A program made the position numbers and the translations under genes. From Alcaligenes aquatilis (GTDB taxonomy: Bacteria; Pseudomonadota; Gammaproteobacteria; Burkholderiales; Burkholderiaceae_B), in assembly GCF_003076515.1 (NCBI RefSeq), contig NZ_CP022390.1, positions 992,001 to 1,056,000 on the forward strand: a stretch of DNA of 64,000 bases. Direction: 5' to 3'. Numbering within the stretch: the stretch's first letter is position 1; each line of letters opens with the position of its first letter. Under the pieces are notes generated by a model. That model saw only the letters and a list, made by a program, of their open reading frames with translations. It made no database searches and was not told the DNA's origin. This document shows, piece by piece, positions 52,457 through 62,535 of the stretch.

Positions 52457-53575
52457 ATGCTACGAATCCTGCATACAGCCGATTGGCAAATAGGTCGCCA
52501 GTACTCGCGTTTTGAGCTGGAGGACGCAGCCGCCCTGGCCGAGGCGCGTTTCAAGGCCATCGAGAAGCTGGCCGCACTGGCGACGGAACATCAGGCTGAT
52601 CTGCTGGTAGTCGCAGGCGACGTCTTTGACTCGCAAACCCTGAGCGATCGCAATCTACGCCGCAGCTTCAATGCCATGGCGGGATTCACCGGCCCCTGGC
52701 TACTCCTGCCCGGTAACCATGACGCTGCCTTGAGCGAAAGCGTCTGGACGCGCGCGCGCCGCTTGAACTGCATTCCCAACTACGTGCATGTGCTTGATAA
52801 ACCAGAGACGTTTCTGCTGGAGAGCCTGAAACTTGCGGTCTTGCCAGCACCGTTGACACAACGCCAGACTTACCAGGACTTGAGCGAGTGGTTCGATCAG
52901 GCTGAAAGCCCAGCAGGCTACTGGCGTCTGGGTTTGGCGCACGGCAGCGTCAGCGGGGTGCTGGAACACCTGGACAGCCACAATCTCATTGATCAAAACC
53001 GCGTACAACGAGCCAATCTGGACTATCTGGCGCTGGGCGATTGGCATGGCACCGTTAAAATCAACGATCGCTGTTACTACAGCGGCACCCCCGAGCCAGA
53101 CCGCTTTCGGGATAATGACGCCGGCCAAGCCTTGCTGGTCGATATCAGCGAACCCGGCGCAACACCTGCGGTTCAAGCCTTGCCGGTTGCCCAGCACCCT
53201 TGGCGCAGCATTCAGCAGCATTTGAATGACGACACGGACCTGGATCTGCTAGAGCGGGAACTCAGTGCGTTGACCGATCAAAGCGTGGTGGAGCTGGAAC
53301 TATCTGGCCAACTAAGCCTAGGCGGTTTTGAGCGTCTGGAGAGCATTCTGGGGCAGGCCCAGGCCCGTTGTCGCGCCTGGGATTGCCAGCGCGATGCCTT
53401 GCGTCTGGCCCCGTCCGAGGAAGATCTGAACGCCTTACAAGCCGATGGCTATCTGCAGGCGGCATTGAAACAATTGCAGGAGCTGCGTCACGGCAATCAA
53501 CAGCAAGCCGCCGAAGATGCCTTGTTGATTCTGGCCGGTTTGCTGCGCGATAAGGAAGGCGGTCATGCACATTAA
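52457..53575 (+). CDS. SbcD-like DNA repair exonuclease (metallophosphoesterase)
   Basis: A 372-residue metallophosphoesterase with the metal motifs LHTADWQIG (D-x-H variant; Asp in HTADW), VVAGDVFDS, LPGNHDAAL and GDWHGT. The first 250 residues form the nuclease domain; the remainder is the adaptor that would bind the ATPase partner. It overlaps the SbcC-like gene by 11 bp and has GAAGGGC upstream. The small size and partner resemble the YhaO/SbcD-like pair found in many bacteria. Confidence 0.85.
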   Translation: MLRILHTADWQIGRQYSRFELEDAAALAEARFKAIEKLAALATEHQADLLVVAGDVFDSQTLSDRNLRRSFNAMAGFTGPWLLLPGNHDAALSESVWTRARRLNCIPNYVHVLDKPETFLLESLKLAVLPAPLTQRQTYQDLSEWFDQAESPAGYWRLGLAHGSVSGVLEHLDSHNLIDQNRVQRANLDYLALGDWHGTVKINDRCYYSGTPEPDRFRDNDAGQALLVDISEPGATPAVQALPVAQHPWRSIQQHLNDDTDLDLLERELSALTDQSVVELELSGQLSLGGFERLESILGQAQARCRAWDCQRDALRLAPSEEDLNALQADGYLQAALKQLQELRHGNQQQAAEDALLILAGLLRDKEGGHAH

Positions 53576-56186
53576 GTCCCTGCGCGTCGAGCAATTCAAG
53601 CGCTTTCGTCAGCCCGTCTCACTGGACAAGCTGGAGCCGGGCCTGAATATCATCAGCGCCCCGAATGAGGCCGGTAAAAGCACCTTGGCTGAAGCCCTGC
53701 GCACGGTGTTTTTCGAGCGCTATGGCACGGGCAGCCTGACAAAAATCCTGCCTTGGGGCGACTCCTCGGCCGCGCCAGAAATCGAGTTGGATTTCAGCCT
53801 GAACGGCCAGGACATGCGCCTGAGCAAGCGTTTTCTGAAGCGCAAGCGCTGCGATCTGTACATAGGCAATCAGCATTTGGACAATGATGAAGCCGAGCAG
53901 TACCTGGCCCAGCAAATGGGCTTTGAGTACGCCGCCAAAGGCAGCAGCCAGGCCCGTAACTGGGGTGTGCCGGGCCTGTTGTGGATCGAGCAAGGGCAGG
54001 GGCAGGATCTGCGCAGCTCGGTCGAACACGCCAGCGGCACCTTACAGCAGGCTTTAGGTAGTGAAATCGCCGATCTGACCAGTGCCGACGGGGATTATCT
54101 GATCGAACAGGCCCAGCAACAGTTGGACCAATATGTGACACAGGCTCAAGGACAGCCGCGTGGCGTCTGGTTGGCAGCGCAGAAAGAGGCCAAGGAGCTG
54201 GAAGAGCAGTTACAAAGCCAGCAGTCCGCCTTGCAACAGTATCAACAGTGGGTGAACGAACTGGCGCAGGCCCGCAAGCAAATTGCCCATGCCGAGACAA
54301 ACCGCCCATGGGAACAACTGCGCGAACAAGCCAAACACGTGCAAGTTCAGCTGCGTCAAGCCCGCCAATTACAGGAGCGTGCCAAGGAAATACAACAGGC
54401 ACTGACCATGCTGGCAGAGCGCGAGAAGCTCTATCAGCAAGCCAGGGAGCGCGATCAGGAATCGGCCAGCCAACGCAGCCAGCGCGCCGAACAGGTGAAA
54501 TCCTTAGGCGCCAAGCTAGAGCAAGAGCAGGGCACGCTCAACACCCTCAGCCAGCGTCTGGAGCAGGCTCGCAGCCATGCAGACGCCAGCCGGCAGGAGC
54601 AGGAGCGCGCCCGTACCTGGCAGCAATGGTTTCAAGATCAAGCCAGCTTTGAAGGTACGCAGCAGCAATTGCAGCAGGTACAAGGACAACTGGAGGAGTT
54701 GGGCAAGCTGGAAACCCAGCTGGCTCAATGCGGTGCCGCCTTGGTGCAGTTGAAAATAAGCGATGAGGCATTGGACCAAGTGCGCCAGCAGCATCAGCTT
54801 ATCCAGCGCTTACAACACCAGCTTGAGACGATTTCCACCGAAGTGCAGATCGAACTGCAAGACGGAGCCAGCCTGCTATTGGATGGCGAGTCCATTCAAG
54901 GCCAACACCGCGCTCACCTGAGCACCAGCACCCTGATTGAGCTGCCCGGAATGGGCCAGCTACGCATCATTCCGGGTGGTCGCGATCTGGGTAAAGTGCA
55001 GCAACAATTGGCGCAAACCCGGCAAGAATACACACAGGCGCTTAGCCAACTGGGCGCGCAAAGCCTGGAAGAATTAGAGCGTCGCCGCGAGCAATATCGG
55101 GAACAAGAGCAGCAAGACCGATTGTTACGCAGCGCCATGAAAGCGCTTGCCCCGCAGGGTAAGGCGCATTTGCAGGGCCTGGTTCAGGCGGCTCAGCAGC
55201 GCGTAGCCCCGCAGCGCCCACAAGGCGAGGCGATTGAGGCTTCGGAACGGGACCGTATCGCCCAAGCAACGGTCCTGGCCGAGCAACAGTACCGTGCGCT
55301 GGAAAGCGATTGGCACGACGCCCGTGAAGCCGTCGCCCGCACCCAGGCCCACCTGGAGCAGGCACGGGCCGAAGCCAACAGCCTGGAGCAGCAATGGGCT
55401 GACCCGCAACGCCAGCAAGCCCAGCAGGAGCGCGAGCAGCAATGGGGACAGTTGCGCCTGCAACGCGAACAACAACTGACCGACCAAAAGACGCTGGCCA
55501 CCGAACTGGCCGCCTTGCCTGTCTCGGTTCTGGAGCAGGACCTGCAACGTCTGGAGCGCAGCGCCCTGCAGCAGGAGCAAAGCTATAACGAGGCCTGTCT
55601 GGCCGCCCAACTGGTGCAAACCAAGCTGGAAACTCACGGAGCACAAGGTCTGGAAGAGCAAATCGACCAGACTTTACTGCGTCTGCACGACTGCCAGCGT
55701 CGGTGCGCCACTTACGAGCGCCGTGTTGCAGCCTTGCGCCTGCTGCTGTCTGTGCTGCGCGAACAGCGCAACGCCTTGACCCAGCAATTACACGAACCTT
55801 TGCAAAAACACATCAATCACTATCTGCGCCTGCTTTTGGGCAAGGCACAGGTGGAGCTGGACGAGCATCTGGCCCCACGCTGGTTGCAACGCGACAATGG
55901 GCAAGGGCTGGCGGACGATATCGACGGTTTGAGCTTTGGTGCGCGCGAGCAAATTGGCCTGATCGCACGCCTGGCCTATGCGGATCTATTGCAGCAAGCC
56001 GGACGTCCTACCTTGCTGATTCTGGATGACGTGCTGGTCCACAGCGACAACGATCGGCTGGGTGCCATGAAGCGCATTATTCACGATGCCGCCCAACGCC
56101 ATCAGATCCTGCTTTTCACCTGTCAGGCCGATAAGTGGATGGACATGGGTGTGGCGCTACGGCCTGTCCCGCAAGGCGTACAATAA
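53565..56186 (+). CDS. SbcC/YhaN-like SMC-type ATPase
   Basis: An 873-residue ABC-type DNA repair ATPase. Walker A is [10 protein letters not shown] (residues about 31-40, core NEAGKST), the signature-like [11 protein letters not shown] lies late, and Walker B is TLLILDDVL near residue 817. Two long glutamine-rich coiled-coil arms (about 150-420 and 480-740) are separated not by a zinc hook (no C-x2-C) but by a short beta-rich stretch ([18 protein letters not shown], residues about 426-475). It overlaps the SbcD-like gene, so the two should form an Mre11-Rad50-type complex. Confidence 0.83.
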   Translation: MHIKSLRVEQFKRFRQPVSLDKLEPGLNIISAPNEAGKSTLAEALRTVFFERYGTGSLTKILPWGDSSAAPEIELDFSLNGQDMRLSKRFLKRKRCDLYIGNQHLDNDEAEQYLAQQMGFEYAAKGSSQARNWGVPGLLWIEQGQGQDLRSSVEHASGTLQQALGSEIADLTSADGDYLIEQAQQQLDQYVTQAQGQPRGVWLAAQKEAKELEEQLQSQQSALQQYQQWVNELAQARKQIAHAETNRPWEQLREQAKHVQVQLRQARQLQERAKEIQQALTMLAEREKLYQQARERDQESASQRSQRAEQVKSLGAKLEQEQGTLNTLSQRLEQARSHADASRQEQERARTWQQWFQDQASFEGTQQQLQQVQGQLEELGKLETQLAQCGAALVQLKISDEALDQVRQQHQLIQRLQHQLETISTEVQIELQDGASLLLDGESIQGQHRAHLSTSTLIELPGMGQLRIIPGGRDLGKVQQQLAQTRQEYTQALSQLGAQSLEELERRREQYREQEQQDRLLRSAMKALAPQGKAHLQGLVQAAQQRVAPQRPQGEAIEASERDRIAQATVLAEQQYRALESDWHDAREAVARTQAHLEQARAEANSLEQQWADPQRQQAQQEREQQWGQLRLQREQQLTDQKTLATELAALPVSVLEQDLQRLERSALQQEQSYNEACLAAQLVQTKLETHGAQGLEEQIDQTLLRLHDCQRRCATYERRVAALRLLLSVLREQRNALTQQLHEPLQKHINHYLRLLLGKAQVELDEHLAPRWLQRDNGQGLADDIDGLSFGAREQIGLIARLAYADLLQQAGRPTLLILDDVLVHSDNDRLGAMKRIIHDAAQRHQILLFTCQADKWMDMGVALRPVPQGVQ

Positions 56187-56215
56187 GCGTTTTGAATGTT
56201 ATCCGGAGCCTAGCC

Positions 56216-56953
56216 TTGTCTGAAAACGCTACGATTGCACGCCCCTCGGGTCGATCTGCTGCACAATGCCGTCCTATCGAACTGGTGACCGGTTTTACCC
56301 GTCACGCCGAAGGCTCGGTACTGATCCGTCTGGGTGAAACCCATGTTTTGTGCAATGCCAGCGTGCTCGACAAAGTCCCCCCCTTTCTGAAAGGCAAGGA
56401 GCAGGGCTGGGTAACGGCAGAATACGGCATGCTGCCTCGCTCCACACACACCCGCTCGGACCGTGAAGCCGCCCGTGGCAAGCAAAATGGCCGCACCCAG
56501 GAAATCCAGCGTCTGATCGGCCGCAGCCTGCGCGCCGTCTTCGATCTGAAAGCCCTGGGCGAGCGCACCATTCACATTGACTGCGACGTTTTGCAAGCCG
56601 ACGGCGGCACCCGCTGCGCCAGCATTACCGGTGCCTGGGTGGCTGCCAGTCTGGCCGTACGCGGTCTGCAAGAGCAGGGCAAGCTGCAAGCCTCGCCCAT
56701 TCAGGATCAGTTGGCGGCCGTCTCGGTCGGTGTCTTCGAATCCAATCCCGTACTGGATCTGGACTATCTGGAAGACTCCGCCTGCGGCGTGGACATGAAT
56801 ATCGTCATGACAGGCAGCGGCAATCTGGTGGAAGTGCAGGGCACTGCCGAAGGCCAGACCTTTGCACGACCCACCTTGAACCGCTTGCTGGATCTGGCCG
56901 AGCAGGGCATTGCCGAACTGATGCAAGCCCAGAAACAAGCTTTGCAGGGCTGA
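56216..56953 (+). CDS. rph: ribonuclease PH
   Basis: RNase PH trims tRNA 3' ends phosphorolytically. The 245-residue protein carries [77 protein letters not shown] and [26 protein letters not shown], the family's core. The start is TTG 56216, seven bases after CGGAG; no ATG fits. It lies 29 bp after the SbcC-like stop, followed by rdgB and hemW in the arrangement common in betaproteobacteria. Confidence 0.92.
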   Translation: MSENATIARPSGRSAAQCRPIELVTGFTRHAEGSVLIRLGETHVLCNASVLDKVPPFLKGKEQGWVTAEYGMLPRSTHTRSDREAARGKQNGRTQEIQRLIGRSLRAVFDLKALGERTIHIDCDVLQADGGTRCASITGAWVAASLAVRGLQEQGKLQASPIQDQLAAVSVGVFESNPVLDLDYLEDSACGVDMNIVMTGSGNLVEVQGTAEGQTFARPTLNRLLDLAEQGIAELMQAQKQALQG

Positions 56954-56958
56954 TTGTT

Positions 56959-57123
56959 ATGAATTGGGTTTGTCCTGCCACCTACGCCACACGGCTAGGC
57001 GACGGGACAAACCTGCTATTGGGACGCCGTGCCGTTCCGCGCAGCATCCACTGCCTGGCACGGCGCCTTGCCATTTTTACTGAACAGGGCGCTTTGCCGC
57101 CTGCAGCGACTTATGAACACTGA
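56959..57123 (+). CDS. possible 54-residue leader/coupling ORF before rdgB
   Basis: ATG 56959 opens a frame of 54 codons that ends at TGA 57121-57123, overlapping the start of rdgB by 11 bases. It fills the rph-rdgB gap. The product (MNWVCPATYATRLGDGTNL... rich in Arg and Leu) has no recognised domain. rdgB lacks a good ribosome site, so translational coupling is possible, but the frame may be chance. Confidence 0.3.
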   Translation: MNWVCPATYATRLGDGTNLLLGRRAVPRSIHCLARRLAIFTEQGALPPAATYEH

Positions 57124-57724
57124 ATCCAAGCGTGTTGTCCTGGCCTCCAACAATGCCGGCAAGCTCAAGGAGTTTTCCGCCATCCTGGCCCAGGCCGGTA
57201 TCAGCATGGTCCCGCAAGGCCAATTGGACATTCCTGAGGCCGAGGAACCCTTTGCTACTTTTATCGAGAATGCGCTGGCCAAGGCTCGCCATGCCAGCCA
57301 GTTAAGCGGCTTACCCGCCTTGGCCGACGACTCCGGCCTGTGTGTGCGCGCCCTGGACCAAGCTCCCGGCGTGTACTCCGCTCGTTTTGCCGCCCGCGAA
57401 CTGGGTGGTGAAAAGTCCGATGCTGCCAATAACGCTTTGCTGGTCCAACGTCTGCAAGGACAACGCGACCGCCGCGCCTGTTATGTGGCCGTTCTGGTGT
57501 ATGTGCGCCATGCCCAGGACCCACGGCCTATCGTGATTGAAGGCGTCTGGGAAGGGGAGATTCAGGATCAGCCCGTTGGCGAGAATGGCTTTGGCTACGA
57601 TCCGCATTTTTACCTGCCTGAATTCAAGCAAACCGCGGCGCAGCTCTCGCCGGAAGTGAAGAACCAATACAGCCACCGGGCGCAAGCCATGCAAGCACTG
57701 CTGGCCCGTCTGGCCGCCGAGTAA
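57113..57724 (+). CDS. rdgB: non-canonical purine NTP pyrophosphatase (RdgB/HAM1)
   Basis: RdgB removes ITP, dITP and XTP from the nucleotide pool. The 203-residue protein has VVLASNNAGKLKEFSAIL, IPEAEEPFATFIENALAKARHASQLSGLPALADDSGLCVRAL and PGVYSARFA, plus the C-terminal SHRAQAMQAL. ATG 57113 gives the family's N-terminus; a longer frame reading starts 28 codons earlier and is rejected. No clear Shine-Dalgarno. It stops four bases before hemW. Confidence 0.92.
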   Translation: MNTESKRVVLASNNAGKLKEFSAILAQAGISMVPQGQLDIPEAEEPFATFIENALAKARHASQLSGLPALADDSGLCVRALDQAPGVYSARFAARELGGEKSDAANNALLVQRLQGQRDRRACYVAVLVYVRHAQDPRPIVIEGVWEGEIQDQPVGENGFGYDPHFYLPEFKQTAAQLSPEVKNQYSHRAQAMQALLARLAAE

Positions 57725-57728
57725 AAAC

Positions 57729-58943
57729 ATGACTGTTTTTTCTCCCGAAGTGCGCATTCGGCCTGGCTCCGGCCCTGCCACTTTGCTTCCCAGTCTGCCT
57801 CCCTTGTCTGTGTACGTTCACGTGCCCTGGTGCGTGCGCAAATGCCCGTACTGTGACTTCAACTCACACGAAGCACCGGCTGAGCTACCCGAAAACGAGT
57901 ATCTGGACGCCTTGCAAGCCGATCTGGAGCAAACCTTGCCACTGGTCTGGGGCAGACAGGTGATTTCCGTGTTTATCGGTGGCGGCACGCCCAGCCTGCT
58001 GTCGGCCCAGGCGCTGGACCGCATGTTGGCCTTGCTGCGCTCCCATCTGAACCTGCTGCCCGACGCAGAAATCACCCTGGAAGCCAATCCCGGTGCCTCG
58101 GAAGCCTCGCGCTTCATGGACTTTGCGCAAAGCGGTGTAAACCGAATTTCCTTGGGTATTCAGAGCTTTAACGATCAAGCCCTGAAGGCACTGGGTCGTA
58201 TTCATGACAGCCAGCAAGCACGGCAGGCCATTGAAGCCGCCATGAAGGCTGTGGAGCGTGTCAATCTGGACATCATGTACGCCTTGCCGGGCCAGACCCC
58301 AACGCAATCCGAGCAGGACATTGTGCAAGCCATGTCGTATGAGACCGAGCACTTGTCGCTTTACCATTTGACGCTGGAACCCAATACCGTCTTTGCCAAA
58401 TACCCGCCCGCCTTGCCCGATGACGACGATAGCGCCGCCATGCAGGACAGGTTGATCGAGTTAACTGCCAGCCGTGGATGGAACCAGTACGAGATTTCAG
58501 CCTACAGCAAGCGGGGTGGCCATAGCCGCCACAATCTGAATTACTGGGAATTTGGCGACTATATCGGCATCGGCCCAGGGGCCCACGGCAAGCTGTCCTT
58601 TCACGACCGTATTATCCGTACGGCGACCACCCGCAGCCCGGCGCAGTGGATGCAGAACGCCATCAAGCGCGACGGCAGCCACTATGCGCATAACGCCCGC
58701 GTCATGCCCAAAGAGCTACCTTTCGAGTTCATGCTGAACGTGCTGCGTCTGAAAGAGGGTGTACCTGCCCAGTACTTCCAGGAGCGTACGGGCATACCAC
58801 TTGCGCAGATCCTTCCCGTCATCAAGCGCAATATCGAGAAAGGTTTGCTGGCTGCCGACCCGGTTCGCGTTCGTACCACCGATTTAGGCTGGCGATTCTT
58901 AAATGATTTACAGGAATCATTCCTGCCAGATGAAGGCTCCTGA
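57729..58943 (+). CDS. hemW: HemW, radical SAM haem chaperone
   Basis: A 404-residue radical-SAM protein of the HemW family, which inserts haem into target proteins such as respiratory enzymes; formerly annotated as oxygen-independent coproporphyrinogen oxidase. The iron-sulphur site is CVRKCPYCDFNSH (C-x3-C-x2-C). Also seen: IGGGTPSLL, EITLEANPG, GVNRISLGIQSFND and NLDIMYALPGQT. The VHVPWCVRKC start and the absence of the second SAM site and of an N-terminal extension separate it from HemN. Co-oriented and four bases downstream of rdgB. Confidence 0.92.
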   Translation: MTVFSPEVRIRPGSGPATLLPSLPPLSVYVHVPWCVRKCPYCDFNSHEAPAELPENEYLDALQADLEQTLPLVWGRQVISVFIGGGTPSLLSAQALDRMLALLRSHLNLLPDAEITLEANPGASEASRFMDFAQSGVNRISLGIQSFNDQALKALGRIHDSQQARQAIEAAMKAVERVNLDIMYALPGQTPTQSEQDIVQAMSYETEHLSLYHLTLEPNTVFAKYPPALPDDDDSAAMQDRLIELTASRGWNQYEISAYSKRGGHSRHNLNYWEFGDYIGIGPGAHGKLSFHDRIIRTATTRSPAQWMQNAIKRDGSHYAHNARVMPKELPFEFMLNVLRLKEGVPAQYFQERTGIPLAQILPVIKRNIEKGLLAADPVRVRTTDLGWRFLNDLQESFLPDEGS

Positions 58944-58972
58944 CATTTAATTGTTTATTTAAGACATTTTTT

Positions 58973-59001
58973 ATTGTGCATCCGCACAATTGCTCTACAA
59001 T
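58973..59001 (+). promoter_or_regulatory. sigma-70 promoter of glnA with a palindromic operator
   Basis: ATTGTGC-ATCC-GCACAAT (58973-58990) is a perfect 7-bp inverted repeat lying over a promoter of form TTGTGC - 16 bases - TACAAT (58996-59001). The repeat is not the classic NtrC site. No sigma-54 promoter was seen in the 226-bp gap before glnA. Confidence 0.5.
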
Positions 59002-59169
59002 TAATTTCTGGTAAGTCCTATGCCATAACGAATTTATCGATGCCGGTCTGTTTGCATCAATTCAGCCCCGATTTTGATAAGCGTGTTGAAGACCTGCCTT
59101 AGTGGGTTACACAATGATCCGCGCCACTCCTCCTCACTTTTTGTTAACGTCATTGACGCTGGAGTAATC

Positions 59170-60582
59170 ATGTCCTCCCCCGAAGATGTTCTGAAGATCA
59201 TTGCCGAACGCGAAATCACGTTTGTCGATTTCCGCTTTACCGATACTCTGGGCCGCGAGCACCACTTGACCACCCCCGCACACGCGGTGGACGAGGATCG
59301 CTTTGAGTCTGGTGTCGCTTTTGACGGCTCTTCCTTGCCTGGCTGGAAAGGAATTGAAGCCTCGGACATGTTGCTCATCCCGGACGCCAAAACCGCCCGT
59401 ATGGACCCGTTCCGTGAAGAGCCCACCCTGATTCTGACCTGCGATGTGGTCGAGCCTTCCGATTTGAAAGGCTACGACCGCGACCCTCGTTCGCTGGCCA
59501 AACGTGCTGAAGCCTATCTGCGCTCCAGTGGTTTGGGCGATACCGCGTACTTTGGTCCCGAGCCGGAATTCTTCGTGTTCGACGGTATTACCTGGAACGA
59601 CGACATGTCGGGCAGCTTCGTGAAGATTCGTTCCGAAGAAGCCCCCTGGTCGCGCGGTCTGGAACTCAATGGCAACAACCTGGGGCATCGTCCTGGTGTC
59701 AAAGGCGGTTACGTTCCTGTTTCACCCACGGATTCGTTTGCCGACTTGCGCTCCGAAATGTGTTTGTTGCTGGAACAGCAGGGCGTTCCTGTTGAAATCC
59801 ATCACCACGAAGTGGCGGCCCCCGGTCAACTGGAAATCGGCACTCGCTTCTCGACTCTGGTCGAGCGTGCTGACTGGAACCAGATCCTGAAATACACCGT
59901 CCACAACGTGGCGCATGTTTATGGCAAAACAGCCACTTTCATGCCCAAGCCTGTCGTTGGTGATAACGGCTCTGGCATGCACGTACACCAGTCCATCTGG
60001 AAAGACGGCCAGAACTTGTTTGCCGGTAACGAATACGCCGGTCTGTCCGAGTTCGCCTTGTTCTACATTGGCGGCATCATCAAGCACGCTCGTGCCCTGA
60101 ACGCCATCACCAACCCTTCAACCAACTCCTACAAGCGTCTGGTTCCGCACTTTGAAGCCCCGGTCAAGCTGGCGTACTCCGCCCGTAACCGTTCGGCCTC
60201 GATCCGCATTCCTTACGTCAGCAACCCCAAGGCACGTCGTGTTGAAGCCCGCTTCCCCGATCCAATGGCCAACCCTTACCTGGCTTTCTCGGCCTTGATG
60301 ATGGCCGGCCTGGACGGTGTGCAAAACAAGATTCACCCCGGCGATGCCGCCGACAAGAACTTGTACGATCTGCCACCCGAAGAGGATGCAAAAATCCCAA
60401 CCGTTTGTGTGTCGCTGGAACAGGCTATCGAGTCCCTGGACAAAGATCGCGAATTCCTGACCCGTGGCGGTGTGTTCAGCAATGAAATGCTGGACGCCTA
60501 CATTGAGCTGAAACAAGCCGAAATCACTCGTTTGCGCATGGTGCCGCATCCGGTTGAGTTCGACATGTACTACGGCCTGTAA
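59170..60582 (+). CDS. glnA: glutamine synthetase type I
   Basis: Condenses glutamate and ammonia into glutamine with ATP. The 470-residue protein begins [28 protein letters not shown]; contains [39 protein letters not shown], and the ATP-site [35 protein letters not shown] carries the adenylylation-site tyrosine of class I-beta enzymes, so activity should be set by GlnE. Start ATG 59170 (GGAG upstream) is chosen over ATG 59074. A strong terminator follows. Regulation by the upstream palindrome is plausible. Confidence 0.95.
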   Translation: MSSPEDVLKIIAEREITFVDFRFTDTLGREHHLTTPAHAVDEDRFESGVAFDGSSLPGWKGIEASDMLLIPDAKTARMDPFREEPTLILTCDVVEPSDLKGYDRDPRSLAKRAEAYLRSSGLGDTAYFGPEPEFFVFDGITWNDDMSGSFVKIRSEEAPWSRGLELNGNNLGHRPGVKGGYVPVSPTDSFADLRSEMCLLLEQQGVPVEIHHHEVAAPGQLEIGTRFSTLVERADWNQILKYTVHNVAHVYGKTATFMPKPVVGDNGSGMHVHQSIWKDGQNLFAGNEYAGLSEFALFYIGGIIKHARALNAITNPSTNSYKRLVPHFEAPVKLAYSARNRSASIRIPYVSNPKARRVEARFPDPMANPYLAFSALMMAGLDGVQNKIHPGDAADKNLYDLPPEEDAKIPTVCVSLEQAIESLDKDREFLTRGGVFSNEMLDAYIELKQAEITRLRMVPHPVEFDMYYGL

Positions 60583-60614
60583 GATGAAAGGCACTGGCTT
60601 TGGCCAGTACGAAC

Positions 60615-60644
60615 AAAAAGAGCGGCTTTCGGGCCGCTCTTTTT
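60615..60644 (+). terminator. Rho-independent terminator after glnA
   Basis: AAAAAGAGCGGC pairs with GCCGCTCTTTTT across a TTTCGG loop; a second small hairpin (ACTGGC/GGCCAGT) precedes it. Both directions have T or A runs. Confidence 0.92.
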
Positions 60645-60813
60645 ATAGGCTTACCAACCGTCGTCGTGCCTATACGTAGCAATCCAGGAGCCAGACCTTC
60701 ACGGTATGTTATTTCTCTGTAGCCGCAAGGACATTGCCGGCTTGCACCTGCAATTCATGCTTAGACAATCAACCAGACACAGTCTATAAATCACGATCGG
60801 TATGGAAGTAGAG

Positions 60814-61275
60814 ATGGATTTGATTTTCCAATGGAAACGGCTGGACGATCTGTCCACGCGAGAAATGTACGCGATCATCCAGGCGCGCGAAGCCGTGTTT
60901 GTGGTCGAGCAACAGTGCGCCTACCAGGACGTGGACGGCCTGGATTTGCATTCCTGGCATTTGTCCGTGCTCAAAGGTAATGAGCTGGTTGCCTATGCCC
61001 GTGTCGTCGCGCCCGGTTTGAAATATGCCGAGCCTTCGATTGGCCGCGTCCTGACCTTGGCCCAGTTTCGCAGCCTGAAAATTGGCTATGCACTGGTGGC
61101 CGAAGCCATCCGCTTTACCGAAGCCCATTATCCTGGCGCGGGCATACGCATTGGCGCACAGGCGCATTTGCAAAAGTTCTACGGTTCTTTAGGGTTTGAA
61201 CCTGTGGGCGAGGTCTACGACGAAGACGGCATTCCTCATATTGATATGCTCAAACCGAGTGTCCTTGCTCGATAG
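60814..61275 (+). CDS. elaA: ElaA-family GNAT N-acetyltransferase
   Basis: A 153-residue acetyltransferase of the ElaA family. Conserved blocks include LREVFVVEQ-like AREAVFVVEQQCAYQDVDGLDL, GNELVAYARVV, IGRVLTLAQFRSLKIGYALV and GAQAHLQKFYGSLGFEPVGEVYDEDGIPHIDML. These match E. coli ElaA. Start ATG 60814 gives the family's length; ATG 60802 would add MEVE. The ribosome site is weak for either. Substrate not known for the family. Confidence 0.88.
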   Translation: MDLIFQWKRLDDLSTREMYAIIQAREAVFVVEQQCAYQDVDGLDLHSWHLSVLKGNELVAYARVVAPGLKYAEPSIGRVLTLAQFRSLKIGYALVAEAIRFTEAHYPGAGIRIGAQAHLQKFYGSLGFEPVGEVYDEDGIPHIDMLKPSVLAR

Positions 61276-61504
61276 CCTCATTAAGTAGCGTGGCGATAGA
61301 AACGCAACGTTGCACGACGGTAACAACTGCCTCTGCCCGGTTTTGCTCCGTATAAAGCTCAGATCCTGGCTCTTGGCACGCCAGACATGACAAAGGCCGG
61401 AGAGAATCCTCAACCAGCCCCAAAAAATTTGACTTGCAAGGACAAGTATCAAAGCATTCGATACCCGGCAACAAGCGATAAATAAGAAGCGTCAGCCTCC
61501 AAAT

Positions 61505-62434
61505 CTAATTCGTGTCTAATCCAGGCAAAGTACCGCTCTCGCCTTGCTCCTTTAGATACTCAATCAAGGCCCGCGCCGAGTTCGACAGGTGCCGTCGATG
61601 CGTATAAGCCAGCACCAAACGCAAAGGAGCAGGCGACAAGGGTAGGGGGACTGGAACCAAACGTCCTTGAGCAATGTCGGTTTCACATCCTTGGCGTGCC
61701 AAGATCGCAAAACCCAAACCTTTGACGGCACCAGCCCCAGCCAGCAAACCGCTATTGACGCGAAAACGGCTGGAAACATTCAGAACGTGAAAACGACCAT
61801 CAGGCAAAACAAACTGCCAGGCCTGACCATCCAAGGCTGTATCGGTCGTAATGCAGGGTAAATGCTCCAATTCTTCCAGGCTGCTCGGCATGCCGTATTG
61901 CTCGATCAACGCAGGCGCAGCCACAACCTGGCAATCGAAAGAACATAGCGGCTGCACCACGAGACTGCTGTCTGGCAGAGCACCCCGGCACATCAACAAA
62001 GCCAGATCAAAATCCTGCATCAGCACGCCAGGGCCTTCCAAATTGGTCTGACAATGTAGCTCCAGATCAGGGTGCTGGGACGCGAAATCGGCCAGAGCAC
62101 CGGCGAATAAAACCGGCCCCACCTCCGATGGAATACAAATTCTTAAGCGGCCTGACAAACGGGTACGTTGATCCAGCAAATCCTGCTCAGCCTGCCTCAA
62201 GGCTCCCCACCAAGGCTGGAGCGTGTCAAACAGGCCTTGGCCAACGCTGGTGAGACGCAGTTGCCGGGAACTGCGCTCCAGCAAACGCTGCCCAATCTGC
62301 CGCTCCAGTTGCGCTACATAGCGGCTGACATTCGAGGTTGGTAAATCCAAGGCCTGTGCTGCAGCGGTAAAACTACCGCTCTCAGCAACTTGTACAAAAA
62401 CCCGCAAGGCATTTAGATTCAGTTGGGAACTCAT
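61505..62434 (-). CDS. LysR family transcriptional regulator
   Basis: A 309-residue LysR regulator with helix-turn-helix LNALRVFVQVAESGSFTAAAQALDLPTSNVSRYVAQLERQIGQRLLERSSRQLRLT and a C-terminal effector domain (RLRICIPSEVGPVLFAGALADFASQHPDLELHC). It is divergent from the MFS gene (about 100 bp between starts), so control of that transporter is the simplest idea. The CrgA/PA-type LTSVGQ loop is usual in the family. Confidence 0.87.
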   Translation of the reverse strand: MSSQLNLNALRVFVQVAESGSFTAAAQALDLPTSNVSRYVAQLERQIGQRLLERSSRQLRLTSVGQGLFDTLQPWWGALRQAEQDLLDQRTRLSGRLRICIPSEVGPVLFAGALADFASQHPDLELHCQTNLEGPGVLMQDFDLALLMCRGALPDSSLVVQPLCSFDCQVVAAPALIEQYGMPSSLEELEHLPCITTDTALDGQAWQFVLPDGRFHVLNVSSRFRVNSGLLAGAGAVKGLGFAILARQGCETDIAQGRLVPVPLPLSPAPLRLVLAYTHRRHLSNSARALIEYLKEQGESGTLPGLDTN

Positions 62435-62535
62435 GGATTATCCCGGTTTTGATAAATAAACATTCAAATTATAGAGACTGCATATCAAAACCGAGAGAAG
62501 TTAGGCTAAAGCCTTTCTTGTTGGTATCTATCACC

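Noticed and set aside
58944..59169. sigma-54 promoter or NtrC site before glnA
   Set aside because: Looked for TGGCAC-N5-TTGC and GCAC-N7-GTGC; only a palindrome of opposite half order is present.
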